A stretch of DNA of 64,000 nt from NCBI GenBank assembly GCA_036702865.1, contig DATNQD010000088.1:1-64000 (forward strand). The letters are read 5' to 3'. The stretch's first letter is position 1, and every line of letters starts with the position of its first letter. A program made the translations under genes and the position numbers. The stretch comes from Trichocoleus sp. (GTDB lineage: Bacteria > Cyanobacteriota > Cyanobacteriia > Elainellales > Elainellaceae). Shown in pieces: positions 55,266-64,000 of the stretch. Under the pieces are notes generated by a model that ran no database searches, was not told where the DNA came from, and saw only the letters and a program-made list of their open reading frames with translations.

Positions 55266-55673
55266 ATGGCACGCGCAAACGGAGCCAAGACAGAAGTGGA
55301 ACAGCCATCCTTGGCAGTAGACGAGGAAGTGACAGCGGTAGAGCCTGTTCAACCTCCAACTGATGCTCAGGAAATTGATGATTGCTTAAATGCTTTGAAA
55401 GCTTTACTGAGTACAGTTGAAAAGCTTCAAAAAGTGAGACAGGAAGTTGGAGACATCAAACCACTCGTTGTCAGAATGCTCGAGGGCGAGATTATGTCTG
55501 GGAACGACCTGGAACAGCTTAAAGTTGGGGTAGGCGGTTTATCGCGCTTAGTTCGTGCCTACACTGACCATCAGACGGCTTTAACCAATGCTCAACCTGC
55601 CAGAACCCTGCTCGATCAGGTCCTTAAAGGGGCAGATCAAAAAGGGGCAGATCAAAGCCGCAAGGAAGCCTGA
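55266..55673 (+). CDS. Hypothetical protein with helical core
   Basis: GGAG nine bases before ATG 55266 (135 residues). The central part, about 35-120, is predicted helical with heptad-like leucines (CLNALKALLSTVEKLQKVRQ) and ends in a repeated KGADQ. No family is recognised. There are no signal peptide, cysteine pattern or membrane segments. Confidence 0.7.
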   Translation: MARANGAKTEVEQPSLAVDEEVTAVEPVQPPTDAQEIDDCLNALKALLSTVEKLQKVRQEVGDIKPLVVRMLEGEIMSGNDLEQLKVGVGGLSRLVRAYTDHQTALTNAQPARTLLDQVLKGADQKGADQSRKEA

Positions 55674-55955
55674 ACCCGATCGCTGGTTTCAGTGATTCAA
55701 CTGAGTATGAATTGCATCACGGCTGCACTACAGGACGCAGCCTTAAATTTATGTCCGAAGATATGTAGACATTAGGGAATATGCCATTTCCAATATGAAA
55801 GGTAGCCGTTGCCTAGCTTTGCGATGTCTGTGAATAGAATATACCTACGAGAGAACAAGAACTCAGCACTATTACCCACTGCTCAACCCTTTGATCTGGA
55901 CAGCAGGGCGAAGTGTGTTTCGGGTTTTATCCTTCTTGATTAAGGAGTAAACCGA

Positions 55956-58900
55956 GTGAATGTGGATTTTCTGCTCGGTGGCGGCGAAATGGGTGAACGG
56001 ATGCGGCAGATGGACTGGACGCAAACATCGCTAGGTTTACCCGAAAAGTGGCAACAGAGCTTAAAAACAGCCGTCCGCATTATCCTCACCTCTCGCCAAC
56101 CGATGTTTGTTTGGTGGGGAGAAGACCTGATCAATCTTTATAATGACGCTTACAAAGCGATCGTGGGTGGCAAACATCCAGAAGTGCTAGGGCAGCCTGC
56201 ATCGGTGGTGTGGCGCGAAATTTGGGATCAGGTGGGACCAAGAGCTGAATCCGTCATTTTCAAGAATGAGGGCACCTACGACGAAGCGCTGCTGCTGATT
56301 ATGGAGCGCAATGGCTATCCAGAGGAAACCTACTACACGTTCTCTTATAGCCCGATCCCCGATGATCACGGTGGGATTGGGGGCATCATTTGCGCCAACA
56401 CAGACGATACGCAGCGCATTATTGGCGAGCGGCAGTTGGCTTTGCTGCGCGATCTGGCTGCCCAAACAGCCGATGCTCGAACCTTTGATGAAGCCTGCAG
56501 GCTCAGCATTAACTGTCTAAAAACAAATCTGTATGACCTGCCCTTTGCCATGATCTATCTGGTTGAGCCAGATCAGCGTCAGGTATTTCTTGCAGGAACA
56601 AGTGGGATCGATCGCCATCATCCTGCCGTTCTCGAAACCGTTGATCTCGACTCAAAGGCAATTTGGTCTTTTGCCGAAGTCATTCGCAAGCAAAAACCCA
56701 TCATTTCTGATCTGGAATCTCTGTTTCCTGATCTGCCCACCGGAGCCTGGAATCGACCACCCCATCAAGCCGTCGCAGTGCCGATCGCCGCATCTGGGCA
56801 AACTGGAAAATCAGGAATTTTGCTGGCTGGGCTTAACCCGTTTCGGTTGTTTGACGACAACTATCAAGGGTTTATGGATCTGGTTGCAGCGCAAATTTCA
56901 GCCAGTATTGCCAATGCTCAGGCTTACGAAGAAGAACGAAAGCGGGCTGAAACCTTAGCAGAACTCGATCGCGCCAAAACGATTTTTTTTAGCAATGTCA
57001 GCCATGAGTTTCGCACACCGCTGACGCTGATGCTGGGTCCTCTAGAAGATCTCCTGACGCATCCTTCCAAACCGCTGCCTACCGAAGATCGAGAACAGCT
57101 AGAGACAGTACATCGCAATTCGCTGCGGTTACTGAAGCTCGTCAACACGCTGCTTGATTTCTCTCGCATTGAAGCGGGGCGCATTCAAGCTGTTTATGAA
57201 CTCACTGATTTGTCTGCTTTTACGGCTGAATTAGCGAGTGTGTTTCGTTCTGCGATCGAACGGGCGGGCATGACCCTCAATGTCGATTGTCCTCCGCTAC
57301 CAGAGCAGGTGTATGTCGATCGGGAAATGTGGGAGAAAGTAGTGCTGAACCTGCTTTCCAACGCCTTTAAGTTTACCTTTGCCGGGGCAATCACCGTAGG
57401 GCTGCAATGGCTTAAAGATCGCGTTGAACTGATCGTTCAAGATACCGGAACTGGCATTCCAGAGGAGGAACTGCCGCATCTGTTTGAGCGGTTCCATCGG
57501 GTTCCCGGAGCCAAAGGACGCACCTATGAAGGCTCAGGGATTGGGCTATCGCTGGTGCAGGAGTTGGTAAAACTGCATGGCGGGACGATCGAAGTTGAAA
57601 GCGTTGTCGATCAAGGAACTTGCTTTACCGTAACCATTCCCACTGGATCAGCCCATTTGCCCACTGAACGCATTAGTGCTGCTCGAACGCTTGGCTCCAC
57701 TGCGTTAGGTGCAACTCCCTATTTAGAAGAAGCATTGCGCTGGTTGCCGAATGAGGAATCTTCTTTTCCCATCGCTACAGAGGAGATTTTGGCGACGGCT
57801 GCACCCATGTCTGTCCCTTCTGCCCGCATTCTTCTCGCCGATGACAACGCAGATATGCGCGACTACGTGAAGCGGCTATTGAGCCAGCAGTATGAAGTTG
57901 AAGCTGTCGCGGATGGGCTGGCGGCTCTGACAGTGGCACGTCAGCAACTCCCAGATCTGGTGCTCACAGATGTTATGATGCCGGGACTCGATGGGTTTGG
58001 GCTGCTGCAAGCCTTACGGTCTGATCCACAAACGCGCAAAGTGCCGATTATTCTACTGTCAGCGAGGGCAGGCGAGGAGGCGAGAGTCGAGGGGTTAGAA
58101 GCAGGCGCAGATGACTATTTGATCAAGCCTTTCTCAGCCCGTGAACTGTTGGCAAGAGTGGAAGCAGCTCTAAAGATGGCGCGGCTCCGGCAGGAAGCAA
58201 TGCAGCGAGAGCAAGCGCTACGCATTGAAGCTGAAGTGGCAAAGGCGCATTTGGAAACGGTGCTGGCAGGTATTCAAGACCAGTTTTTTGTGCTCGATCG
58301 CCAGTGGTGCTACACCTTTGCTAATGACCAAGTGGCAGAAGTAGTTGGTGTTCCCAAAGAAGAGCTAGTAGGTCAGAACATTTGGCAATTGTTCCCCGAT
58401 CTGATTGGCAGTGATTTTTATCATCAACTGCATCAAGCCCTGCAATCCCAAACCGTTGCTCGATTTGAATATTTCTATCTGCCTTGGCGCTGCTGGTTTG
58501 AAAATCGAATTTATCCTTTTGATGAAGGCGTCACTATTTTTGTTACGGATATCAACGATCGTAAGCAGGCAGAAGAGGCACTGCGAGAAGCCCATGTCCA
58601 GCTTGAGTCGGCACTGATCGCTGGAGCCATTTATACCTGGCGATGGAACATTCTGGAAAATCAGGTGACTGCTGGCAAATCCTTTGCTGAACTCTTTGCA
58701 GTTGACCCGGATGAAGCAGCAAAAGGCTTGCCGATCGAACATTTTGTTTCTGCGATTCATCCAGAAGACCGATCGCGCGTTGTTGCGGCAATTCAGCAGG
58801 CGATCGAAACCCATGAAGAATATGTCACAGAATATCGGGTGTTTACGGCAACAGGGGAAGAGCGCTGGCTCTCTGCGAGAGGTCGAGTGGAATATGATGC

Positions 58901-60149
58901 AGCAGGTGAACCAATCGCTTTTCCGGGAGCACTCGCAGATATTACTGAGCGCAAACGCGCCGAAGCAGAGCGAGAGCAGCTATTAGCGAGAGAGCAAATT
59001 GCTCGTGAACAAGCTGAAACCGCTAACCGGATTAAGGATGAGTTCCTCGCTGTCTTATCGCACGAATTACGATCGCCCCTCAACCCGATTTTAGGCTGGG
59101 CAAGGCTATTACAAACACGCAGCTTTGATGCAGCAAAAACGGCGCAAGCCCTCGCCACGATCGAGCGAAATGCCAAGTTACAGTCCGAGTTGATCGAAGA
59201 TTTGTTAGATGTTTCTCGGATTTTGCAGGGCAAACTCAGCTTAAATGTGAGTTCGGTTGACCTGGCATCGACGGTTCAGGCAGCAATGGAAACCGTACGA
59301 CTGGCAGCAGAAGCAAAAGCAATTCAAATTCAAACTTATCTTGAGCCAAACCTTGAACCTGTTTCAGGGGATGCGAGCCGCTTGCAGCAGATCGTTTGGA
59401 ATCTTTTGTCGAACGCAATTAAATTTACGCCTGCGGGAGGACGAGTCGAAATTCGCCTCCACCGCGTCGATCGTCAAGCAGAGATTAAGGTTAGCGATAC
59501 AGGCAGAGGGATTTCGCCCCAATTTTTGCCTTATGTGTTCGACTATTTTCGGCAGGCAGATGCAACGACAACCCGCAAGTTTGGTGGACTGGGATTAGGC
59601 TTGGCGATCGTGCGTCATCTGGTGGAATTACATGGCGGCACGATTCAGGCAGATAGTCTCGGAGAAGATCAGGGAGCAACCTTTACTGTCCGGCTACCGC
59701 TGCTGACCCACTCAAAACCCAACCAGGAGCAACCAACCTTGGAAGAAGCCCCAACTTTAGATGGTGTGAAAGTATTGGTGGTCGATGATGATATCGATGC
59801 CCTTGAATTTGCAACTTTCCTGTTAGAGCAATATGGTGCAGAAGTCACGGCGGCTACCTCAGCCCTCACTGCTCTGGCTGCAATTCAGCAATCGAAACCC
59901 GATGTACTGCTGAGCGATATCGGTATGCCAGAGATCGACGGCTACACACTAATGAGACAGGTCAGAACATTGCCACCTGAACAAGGAGGAGAAATTCCTG
60001 CCATTGCCTTGACTGCCTACGCTGGAGAAATTGACCATCAGCGAGCCATATCAGCGGGCTTTCAAAAGCACTTGCCCAAACCGATCGAACCCGCAGATTT
60101 AATCGCTGCCATTGCCGCAATCAGCTTTGATCAAACGCAGAATTTCTGA
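55956..60149 (+). CDS. Double hybrid sensor histidine kinase (PAS-GAF-HK-REC-PAS-PAS-HK-REC)
   Basis: A GTG start with AGGAG eight bases upstream gives 1397 residues. Domains in order: PAS-like (30-155), GAF (165-325), HisKA with His350 (SNVSHEFRTP), ATPase (455-565), receiver with Asp672 and Lys724, two PAS domains (765-870, 880-1000), HisKA with His1036 (VLSHELRSP), ATPase (1140-1250), and receiver with Asp1321. There are no membrane segments, so it senses a cytoplasmic signal. Both kinase modules and both receivers look intact. No output regulator is adjacent. Confidence 0.95.
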   Translation: MNVDFLLGGGEMGERMRQMDWTQTSLGLPEKWQQSLKTAVRIILTSRQPMFVWWGEDLINLYNDAYKAIVGGKHPEVLGQPASVVWREIWDQVGPRAESVIFKNEGTYDEALLLIMERNGYPEETYYTFSYSPIPDDHGGIGGIICANTDDTQRIIGERQLALLRDLAAQTADARTFDEACRLSINCLKTNLYDLPFAMIYLVEPDQRQVFLAGTSGIDRHHPAVLETVDLDSKAIWSFAEVIRKQKPIISDLESLFPDLPTGAWNRPPHQAVAVPIAASGQTGKSGILLAGLNPFRLFDDNYQGFMDLVAAQISASIANAQAYEEERKRAETLAELDRAKTIFFSNVSHEFRTPLTLMLGPLEDLLTHPSKPLPTEDREQLETVHRNSLRLLKLVNTLLDFSRIEAGRIQAVYELTDLSAFTAELASVFRSAIERAGMTLNVDCPPLPEQVYVDREMWEKVVLNLLSNAFKFTFAGAITVGLQWLKDRVELIVQDTGTGIPEEELPHLFERFHRVPGAKGRTYEGSGIGLSLVQELVKLHGGTIEVESVVDQGTCFTVTIPTGSAHLPTERISAARTLGSTALGATPYLEEALRWLPNEESSFPIATEEILATAAPMSVPSARILLADDNADMRDYVKRLLSQQYEVEAVADGLAALTVARQQLPDLVLTDVMMPGLDGFGLLQALRSDPQTRKVPIILLSARAGEEARVEGLEAGADDYLIKPFSARELLARVEAALKMARLRQEAMQREQALRIEAEVAKAHLETVLAGIQDQFFVLDRQWCYTFANDQVAEVVGVPKEELVGQNIWQLFPDLIGSDFYHQLHQALQSQTVARFEYFYLPWRCWFENRIYPFDEGVTIFVTDINDRKQAEEALREAHVQLESALIAGAIYTWRWNILENQVTAGKSFAELFAVDPDEAAKGLPIEHFVSAIHPEDRSRVVAAIQQAIETHEEYVTEYRVFTATGEERWLSARGRVEYDAAGEPIAFPGALADITERKRAEAEREQLLAREQIAREQAETANRIKDEFLAVLSHELRSPLNPILGWARLLQTRSFDAAKTAQALATIERNAKLQSELIEDLLDVSRILQGKLSLNVSSVDLASTVQAAMETVRLAAEAKAIQIQTYLEPNLEPVSGDASRLQQIVWNLLSNAIKFTPAGGRVEIRLHRVDRQAEIKVSDTGRGISPQFLPYVFDYFRQADATTTRKFGGLGLGLAIVRHLVELHGGTIQADSLGEDQGATFTVRLPLLTHSKPNQEQPTLEEAPTLDGVKVLVVDDDIDALEFATFLLEQYGAEVTAATSALTALAAIQQSKPDVLLSDIGMPEIDGYTLMRQVRTLPPEQGGEIPAIALTAYAGEIDHQRAISAGFQKHLPKPIEPADLIAAIAAISFDQTQNF

Positions 60150-60324
60150 TCTCGTTTTGTTCCAAGCAATTGAGCAAGGTTATCGCTGTTGCTGGTTTTG
60201 AGTCAGACAATATTGCTGATCACTCGAGGGTGCAGCCGTGAATTTAAGTGAATTTGCTTAGCGCATCTTCGGCAGAACCTTGTCATGATGGAGCAACAGA
60301 GCCGCCGATGATTGAGGATTTACG

Positions 60325-61233
60325 ATGAGAGAGAGCATTGAAACGCTAATTTACAATTTAGGACAGACGATCGTCGGCAAGTCTGAAGCAATTCGACTGG
60401 TGCTGGTAGCGCTCTTTTCTGGCGGACATGCCCTCCTGGAAGATGTACCGGGTGTTGGTAAAACGCTTTTGGCAAAGTCACTGGCGCGATCGATCGAGGG
60501 ACAGTTTCAGCGCATCCAATGCACGCCTGATCTCCTACCTGCTGATGTCACTGGCACAAATATTTGGAACCCGCGATCGGGTGAGTTTGAGTTTCTACCA
60601 GGCCCAGTTTTCACTAATATCATGCTGGTGGATGAGATTAATCGAGCAACACCGCGCACCCAATCGGCTCTGCTGGAAGTGATGGAAGAACAGCAAGTGA
60701 CGATCGATGGTCGCTCGCGCCTCGTCCCGACTCCCTTCTTTGTGATTGCAACGCAAAATCCAGTCGAGTATCAGGGCACGTTTCCGCTGCCAGAAGCCCA
60801 GATGGATCGCTTTGCTTTATCGTTTAGTTTGGGCTACCCTACTGAAACTGAAGAACTCCAAATGCTCCAACGCTTACAGCAGGGAACAAGGTTCGAAGAA
60901 CTCCAGCCCTGTATTTCGCTGGCAGAGGTTCAGGCGTTGCGGCAGCTCTGTGCTCAGGTAAGGGTTGAAACTCATTTGCAGCAATATATCTTACATCTCG
61001 TTCGCGCCACCCGCACTGACGAGGAAGTGATTTTAGGCGTCAGCCCCAGAGGCACAGTAGCCTTGCAACGGGCAGTCCAGACGATCGCTTTTCTTGAAGG
61101 CAGAGACTATGCCATTCCAGATGATGTTAAGTTTCTAGCTCCCTATGTGCTGGCTCACCGAATCATTCCTACAGGCGGGCATAAAGCTCGTTTGATTGTC
61201 GATCGGCTATTGCGAACCATCCCGGTTCCATAG
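60325..61233 (+). CDS. MoxR-family AAA+ ATPase
   Basis: A 302-residue ATPase. It has Walker A (PGVGKTLLAKSLA), Walker B (LVDEINR), sensor 1 (FFVIATQNP) and QTALLEVMEE-like QSALLEVMEE. MoxR proteins act as chaperones for metalloenzyme or complex assembly, usually next to a VWA-domain gene, but none lies beside this copy. GAGG lies upstream of the ATG. It is separate from the kinase gene by 175 bp. Confidence 0.92.
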   Translation: MRESIETLIYNLGQTIVGKSEAIRLVLVALFSGGHALLEDVPGVGKTLLAKSLARSIEGQFQRIQCTPDLLPADVTGTNIWNPRSGEFEFLPGPVFTNIMLVDEINRATPRTQSALLEVMEEQQVTIDGRSRLVPTPFFVIATQNPVEYQGTFPLPEAQMDRFALSFSLGYPTETEELQMLQRLQQGTRFEELQPCISLAEVQALRQLCAQVRVETHLQQYILHLVRATRTDEEVILGVSPRGTVALQRAVQTIAFLEGRDYAIPDDVKFLAPYVLAHRIIPTGGHKARLIVDRLLRTIPVP

Positions 61234-61384
61234 AATGAAGTTCAATCAGAATTGCAATCGCTAGTTCATCCCAGTTCACTTAAAGCTAAATTTTTATCTC
61301 AAAGATTCTCTATCTATCAGAAGATCGATCGCCTGTCGCCAAAAATCGTTAAGGTAAAAGCAGAAAGCGCAGGAGGACGATCGG

Positions 61385-62386
61385 ATGGGACTGGGAATCT
61401 TAGTAGATGGCAAGTGGGTTTCAGAGCGAGATCAAGAAGACCAGCAAGGACGGTTTGTTCGTCCTAATACGACTTTCCGCAACTGGATCACAGCCGAGGG
61501 ATCGAGTGGGTTTAAGGCAGAGCCAGGTCGCTATCATCTGTACGTTTCGCTTGCTTGTCCCTGGGCACATCGTACGCTGATTATGCGAGAACTGAAGGGC
61601 TTGACGAACGCAATATCTGTGTCGATCGTTGATCCAGTCATTGATCAAAACAGTTGGGAATTCTCAGAAGCACCAGGAGCAATTCCTGATTTTGTAAATC
61701 ACGCGCATTATTTGTGGGAAGTTTATACAAAAGCAGATGCAAACTATAGTGGTCGGGTGACGGTTCCAGTCCTGTGGGATAAACAAACAAGAACGATCGT
61801 CAACAATGAATCGCGTGAAATTATCCGTATGCTCGACACAGAGTTTGGAGAAGTTTCCAGCGTCGTTGCTGATCTATATCCGGTAGACATCCGAGAACAG
61901 ATTGATGAAACGATCGATGCAATCTATCAACCCATTAATAATGGAGTTTATCGGGCTGGATTTGCAACACAGCAATCTGCTTATGATGAAGCGGTGACAG
62001 AGCTATTTGAACACCTAGACCACTGGGAAGCTGTGCTAGGGAAACAGCGCTATCTCTGCGGCAATCGTCTCACTGAAGCAGATGTTTGTATGTTCACAAC
62101 GCTGTTCCGCTTTGATGCCGTTTACTACGTTCACTTCAAGTGCAACCTGTGTCGGATTGTAGATTACCCTAATCTTTGGGGATATCTGCGAGATATTTAT
62201 CAGCATCCCGGTGTTAAGGAAACTTGCAACCTTGATCACATCAAACAGCATTACTATCGGAGCCATCCCAAAGTAAACCCGACGCGAATTGTGCCTAAAG
62301 GCCCTGTGATTGATTTTGATACTCCCCACAAACGCGATCGAACCTGGGATGCGATCCGGATGGCGCATCAGCCGATTGAGGTTTAA
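61385..62386 (+). CDS. Glutathionyl-hydroquinone reductase (Xi-class GST)
   Basis: A 333-residue protein. The catalytic Cys58 is in LACPWAHRTLI, followed by the GST-type helical C-domain with LTEADVCMFTTLFRFDAVY and a KVNPTRIVPKGP end. Such enzymes use glutathione to reduce glutathionyl-(hydro)quinones and help protect from quinone toxicity. GGAGG lies upstream of the ATG. It converges on the Crp-type regulator gene. Confidence 0.93.
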   Translation: MGLGILVDGKWVSERDQEDQQGRFVRPNTTFRNWITAEGSSGFKAEPGRYHLYVSLACPWAHRTLIMRELKGLTNAISVSIVDPVIDQNSWEFSEAPGAIPDFVNHAHYLWEVYTKADANYSGRVTVPVLWDKQTRTIVNNESREIIRMLDTEFGEVSSVVADLYPVDIREQIDETIDAIYQPINNGVYRAGFATQQSAYDEAVTELFEHLDHWEAVLGKQRYLCGNRLTEADVCMFTTLFRFDAVYYVHFKCNLCRIVDYPNLWGYLRDIYQHPGVKETCNLDHIKQHYYRSHPKVNPTRIVPKGPVIDFDTPHKRDRTWDAIRMAHQPIEV

Positions 62387-62493
62387 CCCCTTTGCTGTAA
62401 TGGTTTTAGTGAAAAATAGATAGATAAAGAGGGTGAATTAGGGAAAGCTGCACCAACAAATAACCGGACAGCTTTAAGACCAGCGAACTCCCC

Positions 62494-63219
62494 CTACAGC
62501 CGATTAATTTTCTCTAGATATCGATCGACCTCCTCCCGCATAATGTGATAGCACTCACAGGCACAAGTCTCCATACCCTTGCGATCGAGAATTGTAATTT
62601 TGCCGCGTTCTGCAAGAATCAATCCCTCAGCCTGTAAGACATTGGTAACCAAACTAATCGCCGGACGACGCGACCCAACCATATGTGCCAGAACTTCTCG
62701 CGTCAGGGCTAATTCAGGCGTTCTCATTCGATCTTGAGCCACAAGTAGCCAGCGACAAAGCCGTTCTTCTACGCGATGAAATCGGTTACAAACAGCAGAT
62801 TGGTTCAGTTGGGCAATTTTAAGATAGATAAAAGCCGCTACTCTTTCTCGCAGTGCTACAGAGCGATCGAGCACTTCAATAAATGCTGTCGTTGAGAGTT
62901 TCAGGGCACGTCCACTGATCTGCACTTCCACTTGGTAGGGAGCCGTATTCTCCCCCAGAAACAAAGGAATCCCGACGAAGCCTTCGATCCCAGTTGCGCC
63001 TACTTCAACAATTTCACCATCAGGAGTGCTATTCACCAGCGAAAGAAAGCCGGTTGTTGGAAAATAAATTTCTGTAATGGGTTCCTTAGCTCGGTATAGT
63101 ATATCCCCCTGCTGTAGTTCGACTTGTTCCACCCTGGAGTGTAATAGGTCAAAGTCCACCTGAGGCAATGAATCTAAAAGAAGGTTATTCGATCGCTGTC
63201 GAATCTTACTACTATGCAT
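62494..63219 (-). CDS. Crp/Fnr-family transcription regulator
   Basis: A 241-residue protein. The N-terminal cNMP-binding-type barrel (about 20-140) lacks the Arg/Ser pair expected for cAMP binding. The C-terminal winged helix holds LTREVLAHMVGSRRPAISLV. A CACECYH cluster near the end could bind metal or a redox signal. It is divergent from the single-domain response regulator 101 bp away. Confidence 0.9.
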   Translation of the reverse strand: MHSSKIRQRSNNLLLDSLPQVDFDLLHSRVEQVELQQGDILYRAKEPITEIYFPTTGFLSLVNSTPDGEIVEVGATGIEGFVGIPLFLGENTAPYQVEVQISGRALKLSTTAFIEVLDRSVALRERVAAFIYLKIAQLNQSAVCNRFHRVEERLCRWLLVAQDRMRTPELALTREVLAHMVGSRRPAISLVTNVLQAEGLILAERGKITILDRKGMETCACECYHIMREEVDRYLEKINRL

Positions 63220-63320
63220 CTACTCTCCAACTCTGTTCTCTAGCAAACTGACTTTTGCACCCAAGGCAACTAAACTGTCTTTGCTTTGCTCGCCTTGAGC
63301 AATCATGATGCCTGCTTGCT

Positions 63321-63701
63321 ATGGTCTCTTCTGTCTCTTCCGCCAAACGCATTCTTTATGTTGATAATTCATTCGATTCTTGTGAATTGATGAGCTTTGT
63401 TTTAACTGAACTAGGACACAGCATTTCAACCGCTCAGACCATAACAGAGGGGCTAAATTTAGCCAGAAATAGCAGTTTTGATTTATATTTGCTTGATACA
63501 TCGTTTTCGGATGGCACAGGGTTTGAACTGAGCGAACAAATTCGAGCGTTCAATCAAACCACGCCGATCATCTTCTGCACATCTGATGTTCGTGACGATG
63601 TTCAACAAGCTGCTGCTCAAGTAGGTGCACAAGGCGTTCTGCTCAAGCCAATCGACATTGATCAGTTAGCGGGAATTGTTGCACAGTGGACAGCTTCTTA
63701 A
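63321..63701 (+). CDS. Single-domain response regulator (receiver only)
   Basis: A 126-residue CheY-like protein. Residues near 50 read LYLLDTSFSDG with the phospho-acceptor Asp, and LLKPID holds the conserved Lys. The first acidic pocket is reduced (YVDNSFDS instead of DD). No output domain. It may pass phosphate between proteins or act as a sink for the Crp neighbour or a distant kinase. Confidence 0.85.
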   Translation: MVSSVSSAKRILYVDNSFDSCELMSFVLTELGHSISTAQTITEGLNLARNSSFDLYLLDTSFSDGTGFELSEQIRAFNQTTPIIFCTSDVRDDVQQAAAQVGAQGVLLKPIDIDQLAGIVAQWTAS

Positions 63702-63854
63702 TATCAAGCGATATACCTCGTCCCTTTCTCCTATTCTCCACAGGTAAGTTATTCTCTGAATTAGTCTCTCGGTAGAAGATGAACTAACCTATTGGCAGAA
63801 TTTAGGGCACATCGTAAACTAAGGGGATGCTTTTTTAGTACAAACGCTCCTTAC

Positions 63855-64000
63855 ATGACGGTTGCGATCCCCCAAACTCCTGCCCAATTTGACTCTTTAG
63901 AACAAGCCCTAAAGCATTTCTTTGGGTACGATCGCTTCCGTCCAGGACAGAAACACATCATTGAGTCTGTTCTAGAAAATCAAGATTTAATGGTGATTAT
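63855..64000 (+). CDS. recQ: RecQ-family DNA helicase, N-terminal part (cut by window end)
   Basis: ATG 63855 opens a frame that reads LEQALKHFFGYDRFRPGQKH and IIESVLENQDLMVI up to the window edge. FGYDxFRPGQ is the zero motif (Q-motif) of RecQ helicases, just before the Walker A box. It unwinds DNA in repair and recombination. Only 48 codons are visible. Confidence 0.85.
   Translation, partial: MTVAIPQTPAQFDSLEQALKHFFGYDRFRPGQKHIIESVLENQDLMVI

Overview
The window is a chromosomal segment of a cyanobacterium, probably of the Leptolyngbya/Oscillatoria-like kind. The evidence is the very frequent cGATCGc/GCGATCGC (HIP1-type) palindromes, cyanobacterial families (DUF4278, DUF3747, CYP110- and CYP120-like P450s, the Sll0783 nitrogen-starvation family), and PAS/GAF/CHASE signalling proteins with 2- and 3-step phosphorelay layouts. 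I recognise no tRNA, rRNA, CRISPR array or complete insertion sequence. The right end cuts into a recQ-like helicase gene.

Layout. 0-3.6 kb: a small secreted repeat protein, a beta-hydroxyacid dehydrogenase-type reductase, a cupin, an Hsp20 and an OmpR-type regulator. 3.8-8.2 kb: a NitT/TauT/SsuABC-type ABC importer followed by a convergent CHASE-domain histidine kinase. 8.2-10.5 kb: a TetR regulator and a DHA2-type efflux pump that carries three separate inactivating lesions. 10.6-22.2 kb: a dense zone of oxidative enzymes. It holds two SDRs and a flavin monooxygenase on +, facing an unusual P450, an epoxide hydrolase-like protein and a CYP110-like P450 on -. After a gene-poor gap come a 2OG-Fe(II) dioxygenase, a HAD hydrolase and a CYP120-like P450. 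22.3-41.5 kb: mostly housekeeping and regulatory genes (corA, apt, glgC, a DnaJ-type chaperone, an amino-acid binding lipoprotein, TPR proteins, msrA, a hemerythrin, a U32 hydroxylase/peptidase family protein, a GAF-LuxR regulator).

41.8-50.1 kb is a complete Nit1C nitrilase locus: flavin oxidoreductase, Sll0783-family protein, Nit6803-type nitrilase, DUF1348/NTF2-like protein, non-canonical radical SAM enzyme, GNAT, AIR-synthase-like protein, glycosyltransferase and an MSMEG_0570-family protein. Two related upstream regions, in front of the oxidoreductase and in front of the Sll0783 homologue, align without gaps. Each carries an NtcA-type box (one exact, one with a single mismatch) 23 nt from a TAnnnT -10 element. 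That fits control by nitrogen starvation. 50.7-64 kb holds an SLH/DUF3747 surface protein, glutaminase, a DUF4278 protein, an SDR, a 1397-residue double hybrid histidine kinase, MoxR, glutathionyl-hydroquinone reductase, a Crp/Fnr regulator, a single-domain response regulator and the recQ start.

The items most worth a second look are the mixed P450/FMO/SDR/epoxide-hydrolase zone with an I-helix-deviant P450, the duplicated NtcA-type promoters of the Nit1C locus, and the msrA leader. In that leader a strong hairpin covers the ribosome binding site of a previously unlisted 23-codon ORF that overlaps the msrA start.
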